Source: Tipula vernalis (lineage: Eukaryota; Arthropoda; Insecta; Diptera; Tipulidae). From it: 64,000 bases of DNA. The notes beneath the pieces were generated by a model. It did not search any database. It worked only from the letters and a program-made list of their open reading frames with translations, and had not been told where the DNA came from. Within the stretch, counting starts at the first letter, position 1; every line of letters starts with the position of its first letter. A program made the position numbers and the translations under genes. The stretch spans positions 311,708,092-311,772,091 of the forward strand of contig OY282558.1 in NCBI GenBank assembly GCA_958295665.1. Direction: 5' to 3'. Shown here piece after piece: positions 12,401-24,943 of this stretch.

Positions 12401-13248
12401 ATAATTTTTTACTAAGATGATGGCATCATGGCAATAAAAATTTTTTTCAAAATCCTCTAATGCAATTGAATTATTTTGGAGAGCTGAAAGATTTATTTTG
12501 ATTTAATTACAATATACTATAACAAGATGCATTGAAGAGCAGAATTATTGGTCTTTACTCGATTTTTTGTACATACTTGTGTATACGTAACATGATTATC
12601 AATGTAAATGTAATTTACTAAAGGCATTCTTTCACGAACATAAACAATGATTACAATGTGTATCAAGTAAGCATAACAAAATTTTCATCATTACTGATTT
12701 AAGCTAATTTTAGTTTAATTTAGTTAAGCAACTTGACGGAAACATATTTACGTACACGTTCAATACACACTGTAGAATAATGGGCCCTTTGTGCTACAAA
12801 AATTTCACATTTTAGTAAACTCTTATGATTCTACCCGGAATGATTGTGTAAGGGCCCCAATTACTAAATTTGCAGTAAATAAAACTGATTTTTTCACAAT
12901 ACACTAACTGTTTTAAATGCTGCAAAAATCAATGTACGTTATACTTCTAAAACTGCTGTAAAATACCATTCTATAGTGAGTTAAATAAATTTGAAATGCT
13001 GTCTTTTCGAGTAATAATTAAAATAATTTTAATGGGGAAATTAACTACAATATAGTGTAAATTTAAATTAAATGCTGTTCACGATTTTTTATTAGTGAAT
13101 AGTCGTCAAAATTGTTGGAATCACACATTGATAATAGGGAGTTTAAGTAAAACAGATATTAATTTTATTTTCAGTTTAATAAATTATTTATACCAATTAT
13201 AAATTATTATAAATAGCATAAACATAACTAAAATTATTGTATACCTAC

Positions 13249-13261
13249 CAGGGTTGCCACC
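13249..13261 (+). repeat. hAT left terminal inverted repeat
   Basis: CAGGGTTGCCACC, preceded by the ATACCTAC duplication. Confidence 0.95.
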
Positions 13262-13438
13262 CCGTCCTCGTTTGGCGTAGAATTTCCTCGTTTGTCTATT
13301 TTGTACTCGTGTCCTCGTCGATACTGGGAAGTCCTCGTGGTTTAAAAAATTTGATTTCTCATCAATTAAAACAACCAAAATGGAAATATTAATAATATAA
13401 ATTTAAGCGGACAATATATTTGTTATTATTTATTTAAT

Positions 13439-13440
<2 letters not shown>

Positions 13441-13519
<79 letters not shown>

Positions 13520-13534
13520 AATATATATATATAT
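13441..13534. repeat. (TA)n microsatellite in the hAT element
   Basis: Nearly pure TA repeats, with one short interruption near 13514. Confidence 0.95.
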
Positions 13535-14190
13535 CAAATTCCGCCAATATTGTTCATTGGATATAAAAATGTAACAAATTATGTAGTTTATTTTTCTTGC
13601 TTTTTTGATGAAAGCAAAACCAATACTATTAAAACAGACATATCGTTCGTGGTTTTGTATAAACCTGTAATATATTTTATATTCTGCCTTCACACAGGCA
13701 GATGAAAATGTTATCCGTAAACTCAGTTAATCAAATAACAAAAACGCAACAAAACGATTTTTAAATGTAAATTTCTCATCTAGTTGTAATACAATTACAA
13801 TTACCCCGTGCATTATTCTATAAATTACTCATAATTATTTTTGTTTGCCTATTTGTGTAAAAAATTTGCGGATTTATTATCCTCGTTTATTGACAACTTA
13901 AAATTTGACATGAATTTCTCTAATGGAAGCGATTGTAACTTACTTCACAGATTATATGGAATTCATCTTGGTTTGGTGTAAACAAAAATATTCTTATTAA
14001 ATGAGAAAGTAATTTCTTTTTATATCCGACGGGAATAACTCTTTTTTTTGTTGTGTTTTTGTTTTAAAGCCGATCAGCTGCTAATTAAGAAATTCATTTT
14101 TTTATTGAAGTTCAAAGCTATCCGTAAGTAATGTTAAGAATATTTGATTTTTAGAAAATTTTTGTAATTAGTTAGTTAGTTTTAGGAACT

Positions 14191-15321
14191 ATGTCATCAA
14201 ATTCAAATGAAACTGGAAAAAATAATATAAAACGAGGAATGAACTTTAATGATTCTTGGTTGTAGTTAAAAAGTTGGTTAAAAAAAAATTCAAGTAATAA
14301 GGGGTACTGTAATTTGTTTAGTGTGGAAATATTAGTTTCTAATAACCACGAACGAACAAAATATCACCAGACAAAATTAATGGCTGCCAGTTGCAGTGAT
14401 GTAATCACAAAATTTCTCAATACAAAAGATACAATCGATGAAGATCTAACTACAGCAGCAGAACTTGTCCATATTTTTCATTGTATCAAATACAACCAAT
14501 CATACAGTTCGATGGATTACTGCCTAAAATTAATTAAGCTATACATTTTGATTCCAAAATTCGAAATAAAGTAAATTGCGGCCGAACCAAAGCCGTGGCG
14601 ATTGTGGCAGAAGTATTGTCTCCTAAAGAAATGGTAGAAGATCTCCTAAAGAAATGGTAGAAGAAATAATCTCTAACAAAATTTGTTATTCATTACAAGT
14701 AGATGCTTCGAATCACAAAAATAGAAATTTTTTTCCTATAGTAATCCAATATTACACGATCCAAAACGGAATTGAAATTAACTTGTAGATTTTTTTGAAA
14801 GCGCTGACGAAACCGCAGCTGGTATGTTTAGTGCAATACAAAAATCGTTCAATTCCTTAGATTTATCGCTAGAGAAAATTTCAGCTTTCAGCGCAGACAA
14901 CACAAATTCTAATTTCGGAAACCAAAATTCTCTATATCAAAAATTGAAATCGTTGAATCCGTATGTCTAAAAAGCAAACTGTTATTGCCATGTCGTCCAT
15001 AATTGTTTAAAACGTCGTTTAAATATGCTGTCCTTTGATTTCGATAACGTAAATATTAATTTATTGTTTGACAAAATTGCTTCAGAAAGAAAAATTTTTA
15101 ATACCGTAAAATTATCAGATGATTTTAAAAAACTTTGCTGCGTTGAGAAATGGTCTAATGTGCTCAAATCTAGATCTTTCCCAAATTTGTTTAATTTTAT
15201 TTCTTCCTTTTTGAGTATACCTAGTAGTTCCGCATATGTTTAAAGGGTATTTAGCGTCATGAATATAAAATGGCGTGATGAGAGGAATAGGGCTCTTCCA
15301 AATCCGATCAAATCAGAATGA
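14191..15321 (+). pseudogene. hAT transposase pseudogene
   Basis: The proposed start is the ATG at 14191, because the frame from there leads into a BED-like start ('FNDSW', 'KKNSSNKGYCNLF') with one stop at about 14266. After that come 'AASCSDVITKF' and 'AAELVHIFHCIKYNQSY' (to 14572), a degraded middle with frameshifts, an 'ADNTNSNFG'-like word near 14900, 'CYCHVVHNCLK' near 14975, and the C-terminal dimerisation region 'FLSIPSSSAYV' and 'RVFSVMNIKWRDERNR' (15210-15290, one stop at about 15241). These are standard hAT landmarks. Several stops and frameshifts make it inactive. The terminal repeats around it are intact enough that the insertion is not ancient. Confidence 0.85.
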
Positions 15322-15343
15322 TTATTATTTTTTTATAATAGAC

Positions 15344-15367
15344 TATATAATATATATATATTATATA

Positions 15368-15419
<52 letters not shown>

Positions 15420-15432
15420 AATATATATATAA
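15344..15432. repeat. (TA)n microsatellite
   Basis: TA repeats with phase slips, inside the hAT element just 3' of the transposase remnant. Confidence 0.95.
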
Positions 15433-15433
15433 G

Positions 15434-15505
15434 CATTGTCCCTTTTATTTTTATTATAAAATTCATGTCAAGTATGAATTTTATAATAAAAATAAAAAGG
15501 ACAAA
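15434..15505. repeat. Long palindrome between two (TA)n tracts
   Basis: Arms of about 31-32 nt (start 'attgtccc' on the left; reverse complement start 'atttgtcc' on the right), differing at about two positions, surround a 9-nt loop 'tgtcaagta'. The hairpin sits between two TA tracts. Confidence 0.9.
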
Positions 15506-15507
15506 TC

Positions 15508-15512
<5 letters not shown>

Positions 15513-15598
<86 letters not shown>
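15513..15598. repeat. (TA)n microsatellite
   Basis: Pure TA repeats immediately 3' of the palindrome. Confidence 0.97.
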
Positions 15599-15601
<3 letters not shown>

Positions 15602-15796
15602 AAACCAAAAATGATGTTATATAAGTCAGAAAATGTAGTAAATTTAATTTACAATTGAATTTATTTTATTTTTATTAAAGTATTATAATTTTTTTTATGT
15701 TTGAAATAAAAGTATATTAGAAGATTATTAAAAATTATTTTCTATTTCGATTTCTAATTTTTTTATTTGTAGTGTCCTCGTGAGGCATTTCTAAAA

Positions 15797-15809
15797 GGTG
15801 GCAACCCTG
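15797..15809 (-). repeat. hAT right terminal inverted repeat
   Basis: GGTGGCAACCCTG, the reverse complement of the left end, followed by the ATACCTAC duplication. Confidence 0.95.
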
Positions 15810-15817
15810 ATACCTAC

Positions 15818-18800
15818 ATACATATGTTGTTATTGTTAATTGTTATATACAGTTGAATCTCGGTTTTCGCAACATTCGATATTCAAAAATAATTATTGTT
15901 AAAAATAGAATTTTATAATTGTAATTATTAAAAGTAAAATTATAAAATTTTTGTGGCTTTCATTTCGCTGGACCTTTGCCTTGAATTTGCACTTATTGAA
16001 AGTTTCACAAATCGAGCTTAAACTGTATTTAAAATCTAGTTACCAAAAATATAAATAAATTACAAAAAATAATTAAGTTAAATGGATTCATTCCAACATT
16101 AGTACAATTTGGCATTAAGTATATCTTTTTCAATCAGCTAACATTCAAAACAATTGATTGACAATTGGTCAAACTGTTATTTGTTTGATTGTCTATAAAT
16201 AAAAATTCCATATTTAGAAGATTATGTTTCCTAAACCAGTTAGATGTTTTGTTGCGATGTTATGTATTGCGATAATTTTTAGAATTTTAATTTTTACCAT
16301 TGGTAGATACAAATAAATATCAATTATCCTTAATTTATTTAAAGTTAATTTTTTATTTTACTATTTTATGCACTTTCAGTTTTTGAACTTTAAACACGAT
16401 ATTATTACGCGTTCCTGAACGAAATTATTTTTCCAAAATATGTTTTGACTTTTCAAAGATAAAAACATTGTACATAGCGTTATTTACCACAAAAATAGTG
16501 TGGAGAAATATTTTTGAGAAAAAACGGACAGAAAAATTGTAAATCACTTTAACAGTGTAAATAAAATACGAGAAAATTGTGGATAATTCACACAATTTGT
16601 TAGTAAATTGCAATTCTATATGTGTAAACTGTGACGATTGAGTGATTTACGTCATTTTTGAATAAATCCAAATTCGTAAGTATATTATTACATGTCGTTG
16701 TGTATTTTACAATAATTTTCGGTGGAAAAATATCATTTTTTTGTAATATTTTACAATCACTTTTTAGAGTGTACCGAAAAACACCGCTTTGGATACCGTA
16801 ATAAGATTATCGATTGATTTAGTTTCTTAAAAATATTCTTATTTGGATATGTTTCATAATACAATTGGGTGGCGAAAATATATTAAAAATTGTATGGTTA
16901 ACATTAATTCATAAATATCGTTTTCAAGATTATTATTTTTGATCACACTTCTTGATAAATACCTTGTTTACCTCTATTATTTAATCTTTTAAGAAATCTA
17001 ATTTAAATCATCGTTTTCATTTTTTTTTTTACTGATTTTAGGACTAATAAATTTTAATTATACGGTAATATAAAAATTTCAGCATATAATTTAAATATCA
17101 TCAAGCATTTTTGTCAGACCACCCAAGAAGCTTTTTTTTTATGTTTTATCTGGTTTTTAAACCGCGCCAAATACCTTTGTAAATATAAATAAAGTAAGCA
17201 AATTTTTTAAGATTATTACCATGATGATTTTTAAATTAAGAAAGATGCGTTAATTTTTACAATATGTTTGTGTGTATATATAAAAAAAAATTAACAGCAT
17301 ATTTCTGTTTTTAATATTTGTTGACATATATGTATTTGATTACCAAAATTTATTAAAAAAAAATTTAATTAATATAATTTTAAGCCAGTATAAACGTATT
17401 TTTTGGACGAGGTTGAACTTTATTCATAATATATAAACTCAAAATAAATAAATGTCAGATTTCGTTTTTGTTTTTGTTAAATTTAATTTAGTATGTGCCA
17501 ATTAGTTTTCAAGTAAAAAACAACAGTGTATACGGTGTGTGAAACCACATAAATTATTTAATAATTGTGGGCATATGTGTTTCTGATGAATCGTCGGGCT
17601 AAATAAACATAAAAAAACAAAACATAAAAGAATCCATCATACACCAAACAAGGTGATAAACACAGACATATCTCGCTTTAAAAAAAAAAAAAAAAAATTT
17701 GTTTGTATAATGGTGGTTTGTTTTTAAAGTTCCCCGAACGTAAAAACTAATAATTTAAATTTCAATTAACTATCATGATGATAATGTCTTTCTGCTTCTC
17801 ATTTTGTTTTTTGAGATTACAGTTTTTTTTTATGTTAAATTTAGAAATGTTTATTTAAATTTGTTTTTTTTTTAATCCACCATCCTATTAGTTTTCATTT
17901 TAAAATACAAATAGTTCAAAGAAATAAGTATTTTTGGCTTTTCCCTCCGCAACACAATTTGTTTGTTAACATAAATAACGTTTCAAGTGGTCTAAATTTA
18001 AAAAAAAAAATTCTAAAAAATTTCATTTGATAGAAGACGTTGAACTTACATTATATACTTGGTTTGTAATTTGAATTATATACAAATAGTACACAAGTGC
18101 GATTTTATTTAATTAATTATTTTAAAAAAAAGCAACAAATCATTTGTTTGTTCAACTGTTGATATTAAATAAATTCAGGCACTCAAGAACGCAATTATAA
18201 AATAAAAAATCGTAAAAATATCGAATAATGGACGCATTTCCACAATTATTATAGTAAATTGTAATAAATTATAAGGAAATATGTATAATAAAATACAAGC
18301 CTAAATACAAACATCATTTTTATTATTTTTTAAAAGACAATTAAAACACAATTTTTTTATTAATTTTTCCACACTTTTAATCTTACATAAAAATAACGAA
18401 ATTCAAATAAAATGTTCGGCACGAGCGTAAAATATAGGCGAGTGTATACCCAAAACACAAAACTTGGTTGTTGTTAAACTCTCTGCGGAGAATCAATATA
18501 CGATAAATCTTCAAGACAATTTGTAATAAAATATAAATAAAATGAAATTTAAAGGTTAATGGTTCCTTTTTTTTTACGGTACACGCAACAATCTATAAAT
18601 GTTCACATTGAATATTTTATTGATTGTTTTGATTTGTCTTTACTACGTCTATGGCCAACAAATGCATAGTCCTTGAGGACATTTTTTTTTATGTAAATTA
18701 TCTTGTTTTCTTATCAGATTAATCGTATGAATACATACTCGAATATAATGACTTAATCAGCTTACGATAAAATAAGTCGAATAAAGCTATACCGGTTATT

Positions 18801-20225
18801 GGTTGAATTGGTGTAACCCATAAAAAAAAAATTTATTTTATTTTAACAGCACGCGGAAGTAAGTTAATTTTGTATATCGGGAGCTGTTTGTTGTGTAAAT
18901 TATACAGGTGATTTGCTTTTATATGTGTGCAAAGATGTTTCAATTAATTTGTTGTTTTTATACATTTTTTGCCGAGGCCGAGATTTCGTTTAGCATCCCA
19001 CACAATATTAACATTTACTAGATTCATTTTTATCTTATTTGTTTATTTCATTGTTTAGAAAATGGAGATCGGACATTTTACTTTACTAAAATAATTGCTT
19101 ATAGTCAAACCAAACAACTTTTAAAATGTTGAAAGTTTGTTAAAATAGAAAATTTTAGGAATATTTTAAATTTTTTGTCGTTTCCTTTTATGGTCTCGGA
19201 AACTTTTGATTTTGCTAATCTGAGGTTTTTGTTTATGTACTCAAGATTCGCAAGAAAACTAATTATTGGATTTTTAAAGTTTCCTAATGCTGAAACTATA
19301 GGGTCGTTAAAACATTTACAGAAAGTATAACAGAAGAATCGCATAACATTTTTCAAACTGGTTGTTTGAAAATTTTAAATTAGCATTAATTTTAGCTGAG
19401 GATTTAGAATATGCAGCAAAAACTTCAACTTTTTTAGATCATATAACACATCATATTCATTGTTATATTATCATATAATATAATCATCAATTGGTTTCTA
19501 ACATCAATTTTGATAAATTTTAAAATTGATACAAAAATCACACTTTAACCTACATATTGGAATTATTAAATTTTCCAGTCATTAGAATTTTCATAAATAA
19601 AAATGTAAATTACACAACTTCATATAACAAATGTTTGTTATATCCTCACATATTTTACTTTTGTCCGCTAAGAGGATTTTAAAACATCTCCATTCGCCAA
19701 TTAAGAAAATTTTTGTTGGTCGATTTATCAGTTGAAGACGGAATATTAAGTGTTATGAAAAACTTAAGTAATTGCTAATTAAAGTCCTCCTGAGTTGCTT
19801 TTGAAGGTAATTAGAGAGGCCGCTAAATGTACCAAACCACGTGATTTACTATGCGTTTTAAAATTTTGAATGTTTATTGACTTTACAAATAAAAAACATC
19901 TTATGTTTTAAAAAATTACTGTTTATATCTAGAAAAAGCTTCAATTAAATTGCTGGATGGTTCCGATTTAAATACCTTATAAACATAAATCCGTTAGACG
20001 TTATCATTAAACTTTACGTTGAAACTATAAAAAGTTTTAAATAATAAAGCAAAAGATTCTAAAAATATAATATTAAGCGGCAATGGAATAATTTATCCAC
20101 CAATTTGAATGTAATTCTGAAATGAAGCAGTTTTATTTGGGGCGGAAGCAATTATATATGGACGGTTTGTAATTAATTAATAAAATATTTATTAACATAC
20201 TTAATGTACCTGGCTAGAGTGGATT
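15818..20225. other. No gene recognised
   Basis: About 4.4 kb of AT-rich sequence with many A/T homopolymers. I see no family-like open frame, no paired splice sites around an open frame, and no terminal repeats. Confidence 0.5.
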
Positions 20226-20227
20226 TT

Positions 20228-20290
20228 TTGTAGTTTGTTCGTAGCTACCTGATGAGTTGACCAACTTTTCAGTACGAAACCAAACTACCA
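20228..20290 (+). ncRNA. Hammerhead-ribozyme-like core (candidate)
   Basis: The order TC, GTAGCTAC, CTGATGAG, 20 nt, CGAAAC is present. The 3' strand after GAA pairs back to the 5' side in 9 of 10 positions (20230-20239 with 79-88 of the same hundred), forming a stem III ending in the required U16.1-A15.1 pair, with C as H17. Stem II can form GT/AC plus TGA/TCA with a 2-nt bulge. Stem I would be a 3-bp hairpin with a 2-nt loop (or an intermolecular palindrome), which is poor geometry. The same layout occurs at 52.65 and 53.10 kb. Candidate only. Confidence 0.3.
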
Positions 20291-20317
20291 AAATAAAGAA
20301 CTCATGGAGGGTTCTCA

Positions 20318-20515
20318 TTTTTGCAAAGTAATACATTGGTATAACTCTTTGGGCCTTGGGGCAAAATTAGGGGGAGGGGGGAATGATATTTCCACTTTTT
20401 TGCAGTAGTTATGTTAGGAGGGATTTGCCTCTTTATTTTTCTGATTTACTAAATCGAAAATATTGGGATTGCTATGAACAATTAATGTATTTGTCTATAA
20501 AAAAGTCGAAAAAAT
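20318..20515 (+). repeat. Dispersed repeat, partner of 46865-47075 (inverted)
   Basis: The words 'tacattggtataactcttt', 'gggcctt', 'tttttctgattta', 'aaatcgaaaatattgggatt' and 'gaacaattaat.tatttgt' occur in the same order on the - strand at 46.9-47.1 kb. Identity is high over about 190 bp. No coding content; the family is unknown. Confidence 0.85.
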
Positions 20516-20879
20516 AAATTGATCCTTCCTTATTCATCGCTGGGGCAATGCAATAACAAATGGTATTTCCACAATTATTAAAGCATTTAACCAATTTGTC
20601 ATTTCCACAGTAAAGTCTTTGAATTTTGAATTACGCAACAATACAGTACTCACATATCTTTGTTAGTAGGTGAAGTTGCATCTTTGTTTTGATAAAATAA
20701 AAAAAATTTAAATTTCAAAATTTATTATGTGATCTATGGAATTATATATTAAATAAGAAATAATACAAGCTAGGATACAGAGATCAGATGAATATATACC
20801 GTTTTTGGTAGAGGGTATTGCGGTACTTTATATTTCATGTATTTGTAGCTTAAGCTTGCTAAAAACCATAAGTGTTATT

Positions 20880-21320
20880 ACTGGACTGTTTTAATGGCGG
20901 GAAAGGTGACCAGAAACCATATGTCTGGTTGACATATGGTGCAGTGGATTAACTGTTTATCCCTACTGTCAAGCTATTGTTTATGATTCTTTTTTTTATC
21001 TTTTCAACGACAACTACCAAACAGTGTCGGTGTGAGGTTGAGGATTAGTGCTGCAGGGGTTGAACACCTTTTGAGAAAATGAAACTCCTGTGTAGACAAC
21101 ATCGATAACGGTACTTTAACCAGGTTCTCGCCTAAGCAGACGATAACTGTGTGACTGTATCGTGAACCAAATTCCCAATTCCTAAATGTGAACACTCGAT
21201 CACGTAGTTCTGCCTAAACTGTCCGCTTTCTTTTCAAAACCATTGTCATTTTGGGATATGAGACCTTGACGAAAAAAGGTTTATGATATTCGAGAAGCGT
21301 CATGCATGAGGTGGCTGTGA
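20880..21320. other. GC-richer block, unassigned
   Basis: This 440-bp block is visibly richer in G and C than its surroundings. On the - strand it holds one frame open from about 21195 to 21004 and, across a single stop, upstream to about 21250. I do not recognise the translation. A 9-bp inverted repeat, ACCATATGT and ACATATGGT, lies near 20918-20942. Possibly an old transposon fragment. Confidence 0.3.
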
Positions 21321-21609
21321 ACAGTTACCTGAAAATTTAACACCTCACTTTACAAAACATTTTATTTGCAGTTAAAATTTAATTTCGATTTTATTTTTAG
21401 AAATAAATCCAGGAAGCTGAAGTAGGAAGTGAATGTGGAATTGTAGACAGAAAATGCAATTTGATGTACTGAGATGTTAATTTATAATTTGTTTTAGAGC
21501 TTTTAATAATTTTTTGAGTTTTCTAGTTTTGTTTTTAAAGTTTTATGTAGCGATCATTAATTTATTTCGATTTAGATTTTCAGAAATACTACAAAAACCA
21601 CACTCAGCT

Positions 21610-21791
21610 TTCCAGTCTTGTGCTAACTATTTTATCATATATATTACTATGATTCATTTGGTCGATTCTTTAATATTGTTAAACTTTTTCTATCCTTAGG
21701 TTTTGTATTGCGTAAAAGGGTATACGGTGGACCCAGAATCTTACCAGACACCTTAGTCTTGATCGTACACTTCAATCAATCAATCAATCAT
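21610..21791 (+). mobile_element. (ATCA)n-tailed short retroposon, copy 2
   Basis: 'gtgctaactat', 'aaagggtatacggtgg' and the terminal 'ttgatcgtacacttcaatca' plus repeated ATCA match the other copies at 4.35-4.74 kb (-) and 60.69-60.88 kb (+). The middle is shorter than in copy 1. The 5' edge is uncertain. Confidence 0.55.
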
Positions 21792-22629
21792 AAGATTTTT
21801 TGGGTTTGTCTCACTTTTACTTTGGGTATTTATTCTATTTTTGGGAATAATTTGCATTTCTAAATTTGAGGATTTATTTTATTATGCAATGGCTTATTTC
21901 ATTCATGGTTTGGGAAGTTATTTCACTGCGGAGTTATTTAAAAAAGTAAAAGCGTACAATATAAGCACCGCTATGTTTGAGTTTACTAATTGTTGCATAA
22001 CAAATGATTAAAATAATTTTGTTAATTACATGGGAAATACTGTATGAAAGTAATTCGATGCACATTCATGCTCAATTTATTTTGTGTAAGTTTGTGGTGA
22101 AAATTATTTCGGAAAATCTAGTAGTTTGAACCCATACAAAATTTATGAAAAATAAATAAATATTTTTTCACTTTAGCATAACGTCAGATCACTTACATAG
22201 CTGTTCAAATACCCCGTTTCTTAATGTTAAGCATTTAAAAAGGTTCTTCATCGTTCAATGTAGTTTCCTTTCTTCGCTCGTTAGTGGCATGGTCTACATC
22301 GCCCTCTGGTTCCAAAAACTTATGGAGATATATTGTCCTCTACGAAAATGTGAAACATTGTGGCTACAAAAGAATTTTTGTTCAGACACGAGTCTGAATA
22401 AAACATTGTTTGCTTAGTATTTGATGGTACGTATTCGAGATATTGAAACATGCAGGAAGCTATTTTGTTCCCCCCTCGCCGCGCTATTGTTTGGAACATT
22501 CAAAACGCAGTTATGAATAGTTAAATTAAATATCCATAACTGCCTCTTATAAAAAGGAACGAATGTTTGGAGGTAGGGCGTCGGAAGGCATTGTTGTAAA
22601 TCGACGGTTGTAACTAGATTTTGTTCGAA
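21792..22629. other. No gene recognised
   Basis: AT-rich sequence; nothing supportable. Confidence 0.5.
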
Positions 22630-23555
22630 TTAAATATCGCCTTTTGCTATTTCTGGCACATAGGTGAGTTTTGATGCAAAAGTGTCACATTTATTACGTG
22701 TGTCCTTGGGCTTCTTAAATTTATAAACCAATTGTATAAATGTAAGATCTGCTTGAGGATATTTCTGATCTGATCTCTCACGGAAGTATTGACTCTCATA
22801 AGCGGGAAACAAATTATTGTGGTCTTTAATCTCTTGAATCTTTTCTTCACTTAATTTATATTTAGTTGTATTGGTTTCTCAGTTGTCCTGTAGATTATGT
22901 ACGTCCGATTCCAGTTTTTTATTAATAAGAGTTTTCAAACAGCGGTTTGTCTCACCCAATACTGTGCGAAAGCAATTTTGACATAATTGTACTCGTTGAA
23001 GGTTTACATCTAAATGCTACGAACTATAGTGTACGTTCGATTCCTAGGCGCCATTTTGTGTTTAGCTAGTGTTGTGGTTATAGTGTTTTTCACTTCAATT
23101 AGGCCAGAAACGAACATTAACCGTAGATTGTATTGTCCAAGTATCTAGTAATATTCAAAAATTTCCATCTGCTTTTCTTGGCTTATTTTGTTTGTACACT
23201 TTCGACGGCAATCCGTTTTTGTTTTAAATTCCCGTTCTTTAATTAGATTATTTTTTTCCGTGACGCAAGACTCTCCTTAATTTCGTTTAAGTTTTCGTAC
23301 TATCACCTTGTTCGGCTACCGGTAAATCAACGTCGATTAATTGTTCTTCTATTTGAAGACCCATTCCCTCAAGATCACTTTTATCATATATGACGTGTTA
23401 GATGGTTGATAACTAGTATTTTCAAATTTCTCGTCTTCAAGTAATTCTTGAACATTCTCACGATAATCATAAAATGAAGGAAATGTTGATGTTGTTGGCA
23501 CCTCTAAATGAGTGTTTCGAAATACAGAATCAGTTTCATTTTCCTTTACAAACAA
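22630..23555 (-). pseudogene. Decayed gene of a second dispersed insect transposon-type family
   Basis: Going 5' to 3' on the - strand, there is a low-complexity acidic start (about 23555-23349), a Cys-rich 'TDCRRKCTNKISQEKQMEIF' word (about 23235-23160), 'VQLCQNCFRTVLGET' (about 22990-22940), and then 'LFPAYESQYFRERSDQKY' and 'FKKPKDT..KCDTFASK' (22812-22640). I associate this Cys-Cys, FPxYxSHYxRE, PKxDTCxxCD order with a widespread, multi-copy group of uncharacterised insect proteins. Stops and frameshifts intervene between the blocks. No terminal repeats or target duplication were found. The 23349-23555 portion is assigned by position only. Confidence 0.5.
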
Positions 23556-23774
23556 AACGTCCCCTTCGTTGTCTATTAAAATGTATAATTTGCACCTTCA
23601 GTCTTACAATTTAATGCTTTTTCCATACTTGGTCGTTCGTCGGATATGGATTATTCTAAGAAGTTGAAAATAGGGGAAACACCAAAATTGATGAAACATT
23701 TTTAAAATAACGAAATTTCGATTTTGCCTAAAGTTGAGTTTAGTCACTTTAACTCTAAAGATTTAAGAGTTGCA

Positions 23775-24400
23775 AAAGCATAACCCACCGTTTTTAAAAT
23801 ATTTGTCCGTCTGCCTGCACATTATAGTGTTGTCACATTATAGATTTAGTAGTTTCAAAAATACTATGGCCACTTCTCTTTACTATTTTTGTATCGTTTA
23901 TTCTACGTCATTTGGTTTTTATTTTATTGTTGCAATAACATATGTTTTGTATAATAATTTTTATTGCTATTAAAAGTTCCAGAAGAATAAAAATTCAAAA
24001 AAATATTGGAAATTGGCCATCGCAGTCGAATTAATCTTCTATGTTAAAATGAAGTTGCAGTTTTTGTTGTTAGTCAAAACTTGGAGAAAAGGCCGATTAA
24101 GTAAGCGTATAGCATGTTTCCATTTACATAATGGCGGCCGGAATTTTAAATTCGTCACACCGACAAATTTATGTTATTTGCAATATCAAAATTATTAAAA
24201 AGTACGTAATAGGAACCTATAAGAAATTATGAACTATACCATTAAATCTGACAAAATTTTGTTAAATTTATATTGATTCATACAATAAAATTAGAGTGTC
24301 TGTCGAATTTTTCGAAATAATATGCGACAGCATAAACAACCATATTTAAAATGTTTATCTGTCTGTCTATCCGTCTGCACAGTACATGGAAAAAAATTGT
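23775..24400 (+). repeat. Two related short segments with a (TCTG)n-like core
   Basis: 'gcataacccaccg' followed by 'tttaaaatatttgtccgtctg' (about 23778-23822) resembles 'gcataaacaaccatatttaaaatg' followed by 'tctgtctgtctatccgtctgcac' (about 24328-24380). This is likely the same dispersed repeat end in two copies. Confidence 0.4.
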
Positions 24401-24943
24401 AAGGAACCTTTGCAATAAAATATAGGAGCCCACGGAATAGTGGCTTATTATCGGAATGAGTTCTAAAATAATAAGTAAGAAAGGTTACTATGACGATAGT
24501 AACATTTAATAAAATATTAAAGAATGGTTACCACTTGTATAGGACAATATGTTCATTGTTAAAGTAATCAATGCTATAATATTAGTACTATATACTTCCA
24601 ATACAGGTTTGTATAGATTATTTTATTAAAGGTACGTGTACCTTAAGCAGAATTTCCAATTAATATAGCTAAGTATATACAATTTGACAAAGTGTATTTT
24701 CCAATACTGTGCTACTGATTGTGCTATTTGAAATATTAGATTTTACCGAAGTGTTAAGTACTCATTCGTATATTAATATTAATATTTAATATATAACATT
24801 AATTTCAAAAATTTAAATTAACATTATTCAAATTTTCTATACTTAAATTTTTAGTTCGAAAATTGGTCTGAAATGAGGAATAATCAATAAGTTAGAAAAC
24901 CGTTCTATAAATACACAACCTTTTACAATAATTACGTACTTAC

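Larger units (their letters stand above)
13241..15817 (+). mobile_element. Complete hAT transposon with 8-bp target duplication
   Basis: The element spans 13249-15809. Its ends are a perfect 13-bp inverted repeat, CAGGGTTGCCACC, and it is flanked on both sides by the identical 8-mer ATACCTAC (13241-13248 and 15810-15817), the duplication size that defines hAT insertion. Inside is a BED/hAT transposase pseudogene on the + strand. The left 100 bp carries the word TCCTCG several times and the right end once, a likely transposase-binding subterminal repeat. Two later (TA)n expansions and a palindrome interrupt the interior. Length about 2.56 kb. Confidence 0.95.
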
